In this document: positions 8,101-14,359 of the stretch, piece after piece
How positions within the stretch are numbered: the stretch's first letter is position 1
Layout: the number at the start of each line of letters is the position of its first letter
Assembly (NCBI GenBank): GCA_002371675.1
Contig: DFGE01000031.1
Span: forward strand, 49,994-79,267
Origin: Clostridiales bacterium UBA3758
GTDB taxonomy: Bacteria > Bacillota > Clostridia > Oscillospirales > Oscillospiraceae
Direction of reading: 5' to 3'
Length of the DNA: 29,274 nucleotides
Translations under genes and position numbers: made by a program
Notes under the pieces: generated by a model
Told to the model about the DNA's origin: nothing
The model's input: the letters and a program-made list of their open reading frames with translations, nothing else
Databases searched by the model: none

Positions 8101-8655
8101 CATGCGCGCGTGCAGCGCGAGCAGCAGCGCGGCGAGCGCGGAATCGTCCCGCCCGGCGCCCACGGTATCAGCCAGCTCCAGAAAGCCGGGGTGTTCGGCG
8201 CTGTTTTCATAGCAGAGCTCGAGCGTGCGCTCGAGGGCTGCGCGCTTCATGGCGGCGGCGCGGTCCTCGTCCATGACCTTGAAGTCCGGGTCCAGCCCGG
8301 CCGCCTGGCTGAATTCCCGCAGCAGGCTCGAGCAGAAGCTGTGGATGGTGCCGATCTGGGCGCGGCTGCAGAGCGCGCTCTGGGCGCGCAGCCGCCGGTT
8401 GCCGGGGTCCGCCGCGAGGGCGCTGCTCAGCTCCGTCATGATGCGGCCGCGCAGCTCCGCCGCCGCGGCGCGCGTGAAGGTGATGATCAGGAACTGATCG
8501 ACGTCCGCCGCCCCCTCCGGGGCGGTGACGATGCGCATGAGGCGCTCCGTGAGCACCTTGGTCTTGCCGCTGCCCGCGCCGGCCGAGACGAGCAGGGCGC
8601 TGCCCTCGGCCGTGATGGCCTCGCGCTGCGCGTCGGTAGGATGGAATCCGCTCAT
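5170..8655 (-). CDS. addA: ATP-dependent helicase/nuclease subunit A
   Basis: An 1161-residue UvrD/RecB-type protein, the helicase and 3'-strand nuclease subunit of AddAB, which resects double-strand breaks for RecA loading. Motifs in order: Q-motif TDAQREAI (residues 7-14), Walker A SAGAGSGKT (24-32), VDEYQDVSQ (motif II), GDVKQSIYRFR (III), HKSKGLQFPVVFL (V), LLYVALTRAEERLY (VI). The C-terminal PD-(D/E)XK nuclease core has GTATHLVLQH (His), EFRF and LTIIDYKTDY (Asp, Lys). All catalytic motifs are present and the length is close to that of other AddA proteins. Its ATGA start overlaps the addB stop by four bases, so the two subunits are translationally coupled. There is no clear terminator after addA. 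Confidence 0.95.
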   Translation of the reverse strand: MSGFHPTDAQREAITAEGSALLVSAGAGSGKTKVLTERLMRIVTAPEGAADVDQFLIITFTRAAAAELRGRIMTELSSALAADPGNRRLRAQSALCSRAQIGTIHSFCSSLLREFSQAAGLDPDFKVMDEDRAAAMKRAALERTLELCYENSAEHPGFLELADTVGAGRDDSALAALLLALHARMQCHARPERWAREQIALLTEERADAGETPWGRELMEQASFTVGYWCRVYERLLQELAPCADLAAKYTDSLAETWDAMRELSRCLGLGWERARACLPIRFPALKPLRNPSDPALAKRVKDAKNACKKAMDALAQKLSDPSQKLLADLKLTAPAMSALLELALLFDREYARDKRRASLVDYADLEHEAARILTDEDGRPSALARQVSLRYREIMVDEYQDVSQVQDEIFFAVSREGKNLFLVGDVKQSIYRFRLADPKIFTKKYDAWAESGAPGRRILLRENFRSHQEILDGANAVFARCMSRELGDVDYDENAALICGNGLSGAEKPELMLLDLPESDGEQAPDALALEAEMVAEKIRALMGSGLTLSGGRPLQYGDIAILLRTSSRSAGVFRRVLTRLGLPVAAGQGGGFYSSVEISAVMSMLAILDDPHQDIPLMAVLRSPAFDFSADELSAIRAEDPNSDYFSALRQRARHDARCAAFLELLSGLRSVAPDLPTAELVWQVIERLDLLPLCSAMSEGSVRRTRLMTLAELATRFEASGYRGLHRFVLWLADQAARENEPSLGAESGSAIHILTVHKSKGLQFPVVFLCDCAHNFNKSDMTERVLIHPELGLGPKVTNLRKHIEYPTLARRAIAARLERETLSEEMRLLYVALTRAEERLYMTAAVKGLQKKLETARSELTDPLEPAKLLKARSMVDWLIPAVLSDGGRTLRMTIHAPEECEAAVDAAAEQGPVEAETLRLLERQLSFRYPHAGAEALPSKLTATELKERGDDAQDDDAAALLPAARRSFRLPDLEGLDRPATGAERGTATHLVLQHIALDRTGSEEEIRAEVARLREAQFLSGREAEAVDLHAIRRLFASPLGQRILHADAVRREFRFSLLCPACELLPTDERDEILLQGAIDCFLEEQGALTIIDYKTDYIADEEALEEKRRRYTPQLQAYAAALSRICGKPVRESVLYFLSVGQERRVPPKKS

Positions 8656-11600
8656 GTCTCCAGCTCCTTTTCTATGGCCTCCCAGACCTGCCCGTCCTTC
8701 AGGCGCGGCAGGTAGCGGTAGCTCTCTCCGTTCTCGCCGTCGGCAAACTGGCAGGCGGCGTAATAGTCGCAGTTGAGGCAGGCGTCCTCCTTCTGACTGC
8801 GGTAATAGGGGTCGGCGGCGATGCTCCCGCGGTGGAGCTCCCGCGCCATCTCCCCGAGGCAGAAGCGCACATGCTGCGCGAGCTGCCCGATCCGCTCCGC
8901 GGAGAGCAGCGGCTCCGCCGCGTCAGCGCGGTTGGAGACGCGCATGGGGATGAAGCGTTTGTCCGCTCCTCTCTCCCAGGCCTCAATGAGCTCCCTTTCG
9001 TTGAGCACGAAGCCGCTGCGGCGCAGCTCCTTGAGGCGCCTGCTCTCCGCCTCGGCCTCGTCGATGTCCTCATCCGCCGCCAGCAGGACGTTCCGCGCCG
9101 GCACATACATGATCCCCGCTGGGACGACGGGATGCGCATAGCGCTCCTCTCCGCTGGCCTCGAGGGCGAAGAGATAGAGCAGCATCTGCAGGCTCATGCC
9201 GTAGCAGACGTCGGAGAGCGAGAAGGCCTTGTGCCCGGTCTTGTAGTCCACGACGCGCAGATAGAGCTTGCCCTCGTGCAGCCAGCCGTCGATGCGGTCG
9301 GCGATGCCGCTCAGGCGCAGGGCGTCCTCGCCCTCCCCGAGCATTATGGGGCGGATCTCCGAGGCCTTGGAGAAATCGAGCTCAAAATCGAGCGGCACGA
9401 AATCCGAGCGGCGCAGCTCCGCCGCCGTATCTGCTATAATCTGATGCACGTCCTGCCGCAGACGGCCGAAGAGATGCACGAAGCGGCCGGATTTCTCCTG
9501 CATATCGTTGAGCTTCTCGTGGATATAGGCGTCCACAAAGCCGTCCGCGAGGGCCGTGAGCTCCTCATCGCTCACCTTTCCGAAGCCGCCGCGGCGCGCG
9601 ACCTCGCGGGCCGTGTGCTCGAGCACATAGTGCATGAAGGTGCCGACCTCCGGCGGCGTGAAGCCCGCCGGCTCATGCGGCTTGACCTTCAGGCCGTACT
9701 GGCAGAAATAGGCGAAGCGGCAGGAGGCGAACTTGTCGATACGCGAGGCGCTCAGATGCAGGCGTCTGCCGTAGAGCGCCTCCACCGAGGCGGGCGAGAG
9801 CTGCCCGCGGCTGCGCACGGCGGCCTGCTCGAGCCTGGCAAAGCGCTCCGGCTGGCGCGCGCGGAAATAGGCCGCGGCGGCCGCCGCCCGCTGTCCCCCG
9901 CCGCTGACGGCGTGCGCCGCGAGCGTGAGCGCGGGGGCGGGGGCGGACAGGCGCAGCAGCTCCGTGTCGAGCGGGCGGACGGGCAGATCGAAGATCGCCT
10001 TCGCGCGGTTGAGCACAAAGGCCGGGTGCAGCTCCGCGCCGTCCGCGCCGCAGAGCGGATAGCTCAGGCTCAGGCTCTCCGAGGGGAGCGTGAGCGTGTT
10101 GTAGATCAGGGAAAACTCGCGCCAGAGCTCCCCTTCCCCGCCGCCGAGGTCGAAGCCGAGGGCCTGCAGCCGTTCGCGCTCCTCGTTGGAGAAGACGCCG
10201 CTGCCCTCGTCGGCGGGCGGGAGCCGGTCGTCCGAGCAGCCGAGCACGATGAGGTGGCGGATGCTGCGGCGGCGCATACGGTCAAAATCGCCGGCGGAGA
10301 CGCGGTCGAGCGAGATGGGGATGAGGCCGACGGAGTACTGCGAGAGCATGCGCGTGAAGAGCCGCCCGAAGCGCGCAGCGTCCATGGGCGTCTCGCCGAG
10401 GATCGCCGCGCACTGCTCGAGCGCCCCGGTCACGATGTCCCAGAGCTGGCCGAGCTCGGCGGCGAGCTCCTTCTCTCCCGCCTCCTCGAGCTGCGCGGCG
10501 CGGCTCTCCAGCTGCTGCGGGAGCGCCAGCTCCTCCAGCAGCGCCGCCAGCGCCCCGGCCTGGGCGAGTGCGGTCGCGGCCTCGCGGCTGCGGCGCTGGA
10601 AGCGCAGCAGCGGCGCAGCCAGTAGGCGGCGCAGGCGGTTGATCTCGCGCAGCTTCTCCTCGCTCTTTTCGTCATATTGCTTGTCGTAGCCCTCCGGATG
10701 CTGCCGCCAGTCCCCGGGCCGCTCCCAGGCGCTGCCGCGCAGCTGCCAGAGGAAGATATAGCCGCAGAGCAGGTCGCACTCGTCGGGGCTGAAGCCCGTG
10801 AGCCCGGTGCGCAGCAGGCTGATCACGTCCTCGCTCTCCCAGCCCGTCTGTGTGATGTCGTAGGCGAGGGCGATGAGCGAGGGCAGGGGCTTGGTCAGCA
10901 GATCGGTGCGCTGCGCGGTAAAAAGCGGCACGCCGTAGTGCCGGAAGGCGGTCTCGAGGCTCGCGCGGTAGCTGTCAAAGCCGCGCACGGCCACGGCGAT
11001 ATCCCGCCAGCGGCAGCCCTGCTCGCGCACGAGCCGCAGCGCCTGCGCCGCGGCGTATTCGCACTCGGCGGAGATGCTGTCCGCGCTGCGCAGGCTGAGC
11101 GGGACCTCGCCGCCCTCATAGTGCTCCCGCGTCCAGCGGAACATTCTGTCCGCGAAGAAGCGCAGCGCCTCCGGGCGCGAGCTGTCCGCCAGCTCTGAGA
11201 CCGTGACCTCCTGTCCGGCCTCCCCGGCCGCGCGGTGCAGCCGGTTGCCGGCGATGCGCGAGAGGGCGTAGACCTCCCCGTCGCCGTCGAGCGCATCCAG
11301 CGTGAGGCAGACGCAGAGCTCCACCCCGCGGCGCAGCATCGCCTCGAGCACAGCCTGCTCCTGCCGCGTGAAATCCACAAAGCCGTCCACATAGACGCGG
11401 CAGCCCGGCTCCAGGCCCCCCTCCGCGATCTGCTGGGCGAGGACGGTGAGCCGGTCGGCGGGGTCGGCGCGGCCCTGGGCCACGATGGCGTCATAGCTCT
11501 CGAGCACGAGGGCGAGATCCCGCAGCTTCGCGCCGAGCGCGCCGCCCTGCTCCTCCGCGGCCTTCTGCAGCATGGCCGGGCTTACGCAGGCGGCCTTGAG

Positions 11601-11978
11601 CTCGTCCACCGCCGAGAGCAGCAGGCTCTGCAGCTCCGGCCGCCGCGCCGCCTCGGGATAGACCTCCAGGCGCCGCCCGAGCGCGTCGAGCGCCAGCGCC
11701 ATGCAGAGCAGCCGCCCGCCCTGGTCGAGCATTGCCGCCGCGCCGCCGCCGCGCTGCTGCCGGAGCTTGCGCGCGAGGGACGTGAAGCTCAGCACCTCCG
11801 CATAGAGCGAAAGGCTGTCTCCGCAGGCGGCGCAGAGCTCGCGTTCGGCCTCGTGGCTGTATTGTTCGGGAACCAGCAGGATCTGTCCTGTCCGTCCGGC
11901 GAGAACGCCCTGCCGGATCTCGTCGATCACGGCGGCCGTTTTGCCGGTACCCGCTTTACCGAGAATGAGGCGCAGCAT
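8652..11978 (-). CDS. addB: ATP-dependent helicase/nuclease subunit B
   Basis: An 1108-residue partner of AddA. The N-terminus has a Walker A motif LGKAGTGKT (residues 6-14) that opens a helicase-like region lacking full helicase motifs, as in other AddB proteins. The C-terminus carries a second PD-(D/E)XK nuclease (LRVVDYKTGH). Four cysteines of the AddB iron-sulfur staple are seen: one in SCRFAYFCQYG and three in CLNCDYYAAC (C-x2-C-x5-C). AddB contributes the nuclease for the 5'-ended strand and the Chi-scanning scaffold (family knowledge). ATG 11978 follows GAGGAGG at a good distance. The promoter is uncertain: TTGATA-N16-TAGTAT on the minus strand at 12181-12154 is a weak candidate that would place repeat copy D in the leader. 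Confidence 0.94.
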   Translation of the reverse strand: MLRLILGKAGTGKTAAVIDEIRQGVLAGRTGQILLVPEQYSHEAERELCAACGDSLSLYAEVLSFTSLARKLRQQRGGGAAAMLDQGGRLLCMALALDALGRRLEVYPEAARRPELQSLLLSAVDELKAACVSPAMLQKAAEEQGGALGAKLRDLALVLESYDAIVAQGRADPADRLTVLAQQIAEGGLEPGCRVYVDGFVDFTRQEQAVLEAMLRRGVELCVCLTLDALDGDGEVYALSRIAGNRLHRAAGEAGQEVTVSELADSSRPEALRFFADRMFRWTREHYEGGEVPLSLRSADSISAECEYAAAQALRLVREQGCRWRDIAVAVRGFDSYRASLETAFRHYGVPLFTAQRTDLLTKPLPSLIALAYDITQTGWESEDVISLLRTGLTGFSPDECDLLCGYIFLWQLRGSAWERPGDWRQHPEGYDKQYDEKSEEKLREINRLRRLLAAPLLRFQRRSREAATALAQAGALAALLEELALPQQLESRAAQLEEAGEKELAAELGQLWDIVTGALEQCAAILGETPMDAARFGRLFTRMLSQYSVGLIPISLDRVSAGDFDRMRRRSIRHLIVLGCSDDRLPPADEGSGVFSNEERERLQALGFDLGGGEGELWREFSLIYNTLTLPSESLSLSYPLCGADGAELHPAFVLNRAKAIFDLPVRPLDTELLRLSAPAPALTLAAHAVSGGGQRAAAAAAYFRARQPERFARLEQAAVRSRGQLSPASVEALYGRRLHLSASRIDKFASCRFAYFCQYGLKVKPHEPAGFTPPEVGTFMHYVLEHTAREVARRGGFGKVSDEELTALADGFVDAYIHEKLNDMQEKSGRFVHLFGRLRQDVHQIIADTAAELRRSDFVPLDFELDFSKASEIRPIMLGEGEDALRLSGIADRIDGWLHEGKLYLRVVDYKTGHKAFSLSDVCYGMSLQMLLYLFALEASGEERYAHPVVPAGIMYVPARNVLLAADEDIDEAEAESRRLKELRRSGFVLNERELIEAWERGADKRFIPMRVSNRADAAEPLLSAERIGQLAQHVRFCLGEMARELHRGSIAADPYYRSQKEDACLNCDYYAACQFADGENGESYRYLPRLKDGQVWEAIEKELET

Positions 11979-12015
11979 GGGTTACCTCCTCAGGTGAAGG
12001 ATTCGTTCAGATGAT

Positions 12016-12149
12016 ATTGCTCCGCCGATTCATTTTTGCATGCATCGGCGGGCAATATCGCCATATTTCGCGGCTGCCGCATAAGCAGCGAGCGAAATGG
12101 CAATATAATCGTATTGATGTGCCTGCACAGGCTGTGGGTTTGATTCAAG
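12016..12149 (+). repeat. Diverged core of the hairpin-mosaic element, copy D
   Basis: This stretch aligns by eye with the 153-bp core of copies B and C. It shares ATTGCTCC at the start, a CATRTTTCGCGG..GCGAGCGAAAYGGCAA hairpin, TATTGATGTGCCTG and a final GATTCAAG. The stems differ by paired changes: GCCCC/GGGGC of copies B and C is GCTGC/GCAGC here, and CCCCAATAA/TTATTGGGG is CCGCCGAT/ATCGGCGG. The flanking module of copies A-C is absent and the right end is truncated. It lies between addB and the divergently oriented aminotransferase gene. Confidence 0.75.
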
Positions 12150-12205
12150 ATTCATACTATTCTGCCATAATATTCTATCAAATCCCCGCCGTGCCTGCAA
12201 GTCAC

Positions 12206-12234
12206 TTGATTCTATTTGCCCGGTATGTTATAAT
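12206..12234 (+). promoter_or_regulatory. Promoter of the aminotransferase gene
   Basis: TTGATT (12206-12211), a 17-base spacer and a perfect TATAAT (12229-12234). The roughly 140-base leader is GC-rich, with small hairpins such as CCGCC/GGCGG. I do not recognise a riboswitch or attenuator in it. Confidence 0.8.
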
Positions 12235-12379
12235 GCCTTTTAATCAGAATGTAAGAAACTGGGAAAGCGGGGCGAGGAAAGGGCTGCGAGCCGGCCTTCC
12301 GAGCCCGGGGAAGAGCTGTCCGCCGCCCGGCGGCGCGGCAGTCTGCCGACGGTTCCGACGCGGAACAAGGAGTTCGTCT

Positions 12380-13570
12380 ATGAAGTATTCGTCCAAAATG
12401 GAGCGCTGCTCGCTCTCGCCCATGCGGAAGTTCAACAAGGACGCCGCGCGTGCCGAGGAGCGCGGCGTGAAAATCTACCATCTGAATATCGGCCAGCCGG
12501 ATATCCTCACGCCGCCCGCCTTTTTTGACGCGGTGCGGCATTTCTCCGAGCCGGTGCTCTCCTACGCCCCCTCCAACGGTCTCAACGCCCTGCTGGACGC
12601 GGTGCGGCGCTACTACGCCCGCCTCGGCGTGACGCTCGCGCGCGACGATATCCTCGCCGCCACCGGCGGCAGCGAGGCGCTGATGATGGTGCTCTCCTCC
12701 ATCCTCGACGACGGGGACGAGATCGTGATCCCCGAGCCCTTCTACCCAAACTATTACACCTTCACGACGCTCACCGGCGCGAAGATCCGCCCGCTCACGA
12801 CCTGCCCCGAGGAGGGCTACCGCTACGCCGTCCGCGAGCGCGTGGAGGCCTGCATCAACGAGCGCACCCGTGCCATCCTCATCACCAACCCCGGCAACCC
12901 CACCGGCGCAGTGATCACGCCGGAGGAGCTGCACATGATGCTCGACATTGCCAGGGAGCACGAGCTCTTCATCATCTGTGACGAGGTGTACCGCGAGTTC
13001 GTCTACGGCGGGGAGCCGCTGCTGAGCGCTCTGCAGTTTGACGGCTACGAGGAGAACCTCGTGGTGATCGACTCGGTGTCCAAGCGCTTTTCCGCCTGCG
13101 GCGCGCGCGTCGGCATGGTGATCTCCAAGAACCCGACCCTCATGGGCCACGCGCTCAAGTGGTGCCAGGGGCGGCTGAGCTCGCCGACGCTCGAGCAGCT
13201 GGCCTCGGTCGCGCTCTACGAGCTGGACGAGAGCTATTTTGACGCCGTCCGTACCGAGTACAAGCACCGGCGGGACGTGATGCTCGCCAAACTGCGCGCG
13301 ATCCCCGGCGTCGTCTGCGCGGAGCCGCGCGGCGCGTTCTACGTGATGGCCGCCCTTCCGGTGGACGACACGGAGAAGTTCCAGCGCTGGCTGCTCAACG
13401 ACTTTGAGGATCAGGGCGAGACCTTGATGTACGCCTTCGGCGCGCCCTTCTACGCCACGCCCGGCAAGGGCGTCAACGAGGTGCGCATGGCCTACGTGCT
13501 CGAAGCGAAGGAGCTCGAGCGTGCCATGGACATTCTCGCCAAAGCCATCGAGCAGTACAACGCCCGCTGA
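12380..13570 (+). CDS. Pyridoxal-phosphate aminotransferase, class I/II
   Basis: A 396-residue fold-type I aminotransferase of the aspartate/aromatic type (PF00155). Seen: LNIGQPDILTPP near the N-terminus, TGGSEALMMV, the conserved ITNPGNPTGAV loop, CDEVYREFVY with the Asp that binds the PLP ring nitrogen, and SVSKRFSACGARVG with K235 as the Schiff-base lysine. A conserved C-terminal Arg, the substrate carboxylate ligand, is likely in VNEVRMAYV. It transfers amino groups between an amino acid and a 2-oxo acid; the specific substrate is not evident. ATG 12380 is chosen because AAGGAG (12367-12372) precedes it by 7 bases. The open frame upstream is leader and repeat DNA. It is monocistronic with its own promoter. 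Confidence 0.92.
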   Translation: MKYSSKMERCSLSPMRKFNKDAARAEERGVKIYHLNIGQPDILTPPAFFDAVRHFSEPVLSYAPSNGLNALLDAVRRYYARLGVTLARDDILAATGGSEALMMVLSSILDDGDEIVIPEPFYPNYYTFTTLTGAKIRPLTTCPEEGYRYAVRERVEACINERTRAILITNPGNPTGAVITPEELHMMLDIAREHELFIICDEVYREFVYGGEPLLSALQFDGYEENLVVIDSVSKRFSACGARVGMVISKNPTLMGHALKWCQGRLSSPTLEQLASVALYELDESYFDAVRTEYKHRRDVMLAKLRAIPGVVCAEPRGAFYVMAALPVDDTEKFQRWLLNDFEDQGETLMYAFGAPFYATPGKGVNEVRMAYVLEAKELERAMDILAKAIEQYNAR

Positions 13571-13631
13571 AAATACAGCATACAAACAGCATACACGCAG
13601 ACGGGACTGCTGCATAATGCGAGACCCCTGC

Positions 13632-13663
13632 CTGCATCGTAGGGGAGGGCCTTGGCCCTCCCG
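13632..13663. repeat. Single GC-rich interspersed hairpin
   Basis: GTAGGGGAGGGCC with a GGCCCTCCC partner: one inverted unit of the family clustered at 4009-4693. It follows the aminotransferase stop codon. Confidence 0.7.
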
Positions 13664-13687
13664 GCAGCAGCAAGCTGCAATAACGGC

Positions 13688-13736
13688 AAAAATGTTCGGC
13701 GTATTCGTACAATCTGCGAATTCGCCGAACATTTTT
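13688..13736. terminator. Bidirectional terminator after the aminotransferase
   Basis: AAAAATGTTCGGCG (13688-13701) is perfectly complementary to 13723-13736, extended inward by ATTCG/CGAAT. A- and T-tracts flank both sides. Confidence 0.82.
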
Positions 13737-13751
13737 ATGTATATCCTGCTG

Positions 13752-13786
13752 TGCCGCCGGGCGGGGCAGAGCCGCCGCCCCTACGC
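13752..13786. repeat. Single GC-rich interspersed hairpin
   Basis: A GGGCGGGGCAGAGCCGCCGC unit followed by CCCTACG: another dispersed member of the GC-rich family, lying between two terminators. Confidence 0.55.
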
Positions 13787-13821
13787 GCTCATCCTTATTA
13801 TGCAACAAATCCGTCTGCTCT

Positions 13822-13845
13822 CCGCGCGTCGAGCGCGGTTTTTTT
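13822..13845 (+). terminator. Terminator upstream of the BlaI promoter
   Basis: CCGCGC/GCGCGG stem with a GTCGA loop and seven T residues. It insulates the BlaI operon from upstream transcription. Confidence 0.75.
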
Positions 13846-13856
13846 ACAATTTGCGG

Positions 13857-13885
13857 TTGACAAATGTAGTCTATTGCGCTATGAT
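13857..13885 (+). promoter_or_regulatory. Promoter of the BlaI-M56 operon
   Basis: A perfect TTGACA (13857-13862), a 17-base spacer and TATGAT (13880-13885). It is overlapped on its upstream side by operator box 1. Confidence 0.88.
13858..13871. promoter_or_regulatory. BlaI/MecI-type operator box 1
   Basis: TGACAAATGTAGTC overlaps the -35 element. Read on the other strand it is GACTACATTTGTCA, nearly matching box 2 (GACTACACGTGTAAT). The core fits the TACA-NN-TGTA pattern recognised by BlaI/MecI/CopY repressors, with one substitution. Confidence 0.65.
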
Positions 13886-13896
13886 GCAATCGTAAA

Positions 13897-13911
13897 GACT
13901 ACACGTGTAAT
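13897..13911. promoter_or_regulatory. BlaI/MecI-type operator box 2
   Basis: GACTACACGTGTAAT contains a perfect TACACGTGTA palindrome just downstream of the expected transcription start. Boxes 1 and 2 are inverted relative to each other, giving long GTAGTCT/AGACTAC symmetry across the promoter. Confidence 0.72.
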
Positions 13912-13980
13912 CTGCTCGGCGGCGGCAGAGGGGCCGAAGTGCACCGGCCGCTGTGCCGCCCGCCGGGAAAGGAGCAAAGC

Positions 13981-14355
13981 ATGTCAAATCTCGCTGAAAA
14001 GATTTCCGATTCCGAGCTTGAGGTCATGAAGGTGCTGTGGCGCGCGGGGGACGCCCTGCCGGTCACGGTCATCCGCGAGACCCTGCAGAAAAGCTGCGGC
14101 TGGGAGCCCACCACGGTCAAGACCCTGATCTCCCGCCTGCTCGCCAAGGGCGCGATCTCCCAGGAGAAGCGCAAGGTCTTCTATTACGCCCCCTGCATCA
14201 GCGAGCGGGAATACAACCAATGGGCCACCCGCAGCCTCATCTCCCGCCTCTACCACGGCAGCGCGCGCGAGCTCGTGGCCGCCCTGGTCGACTCCGAGGG
14301 TCTTACCCAGGACGATCTGGACGAGCTGCGCAGCATGTTCAAGGTGGAGGACTGA
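13981..14355 (+). CDS. BlaI/MecI/CopY-family transcriptional repressor
   Basis: A 124-residue winged-helix protein (PF03965). The opening ISDSELEVMKVLWRAG is typical of the family, as is the recognition region GWEPTTVKTLISRLLAKGAI, followed by wing residues KRKVFYYAP. The C-terminal half (LISRLYHGSARELVAALVDSEGLTQDDLDELRSMF) is the expected dimerisation region. Family members bind TACA-NN-TGTA boxes as dimers and are released by proteolysis triggered by a partner M56 protease. Two such boxes sit on its own promoter, so autorepression is expected. The start ATG 13981 follows GGAAAGGAG. The stop is only four bases before the M56 gene, so the two are surely co-transcribed. Confidence 0.94.
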   Translation: MSNLAEKISDSELEVMKVLWRAGDALPVTVIRETLQKSCGWEPTTVKTLISRLLAKGAISQEKRKVFYYAPCISEREYNQWATRSLISRLYHGSARELVAALVDSEGLTQDDLDELRSMFKVED

Positions 14356-14359
14356 GGAC

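Noticed and set aside
6235..8715. Long plus-strand frames across addA and addB
   Set aside because: They are antisense to complete, motif-rich genes. The peptides are biased in composition (Glu/Arg/Ala-rich) without domains.
12241..12379. A riboswitch in the aminotransferase leader
   Set aside because: The leader is long and GC-rich, but I could not match it to any riboswitch or T-box consensus and saw no terminator/antiterminator pair.
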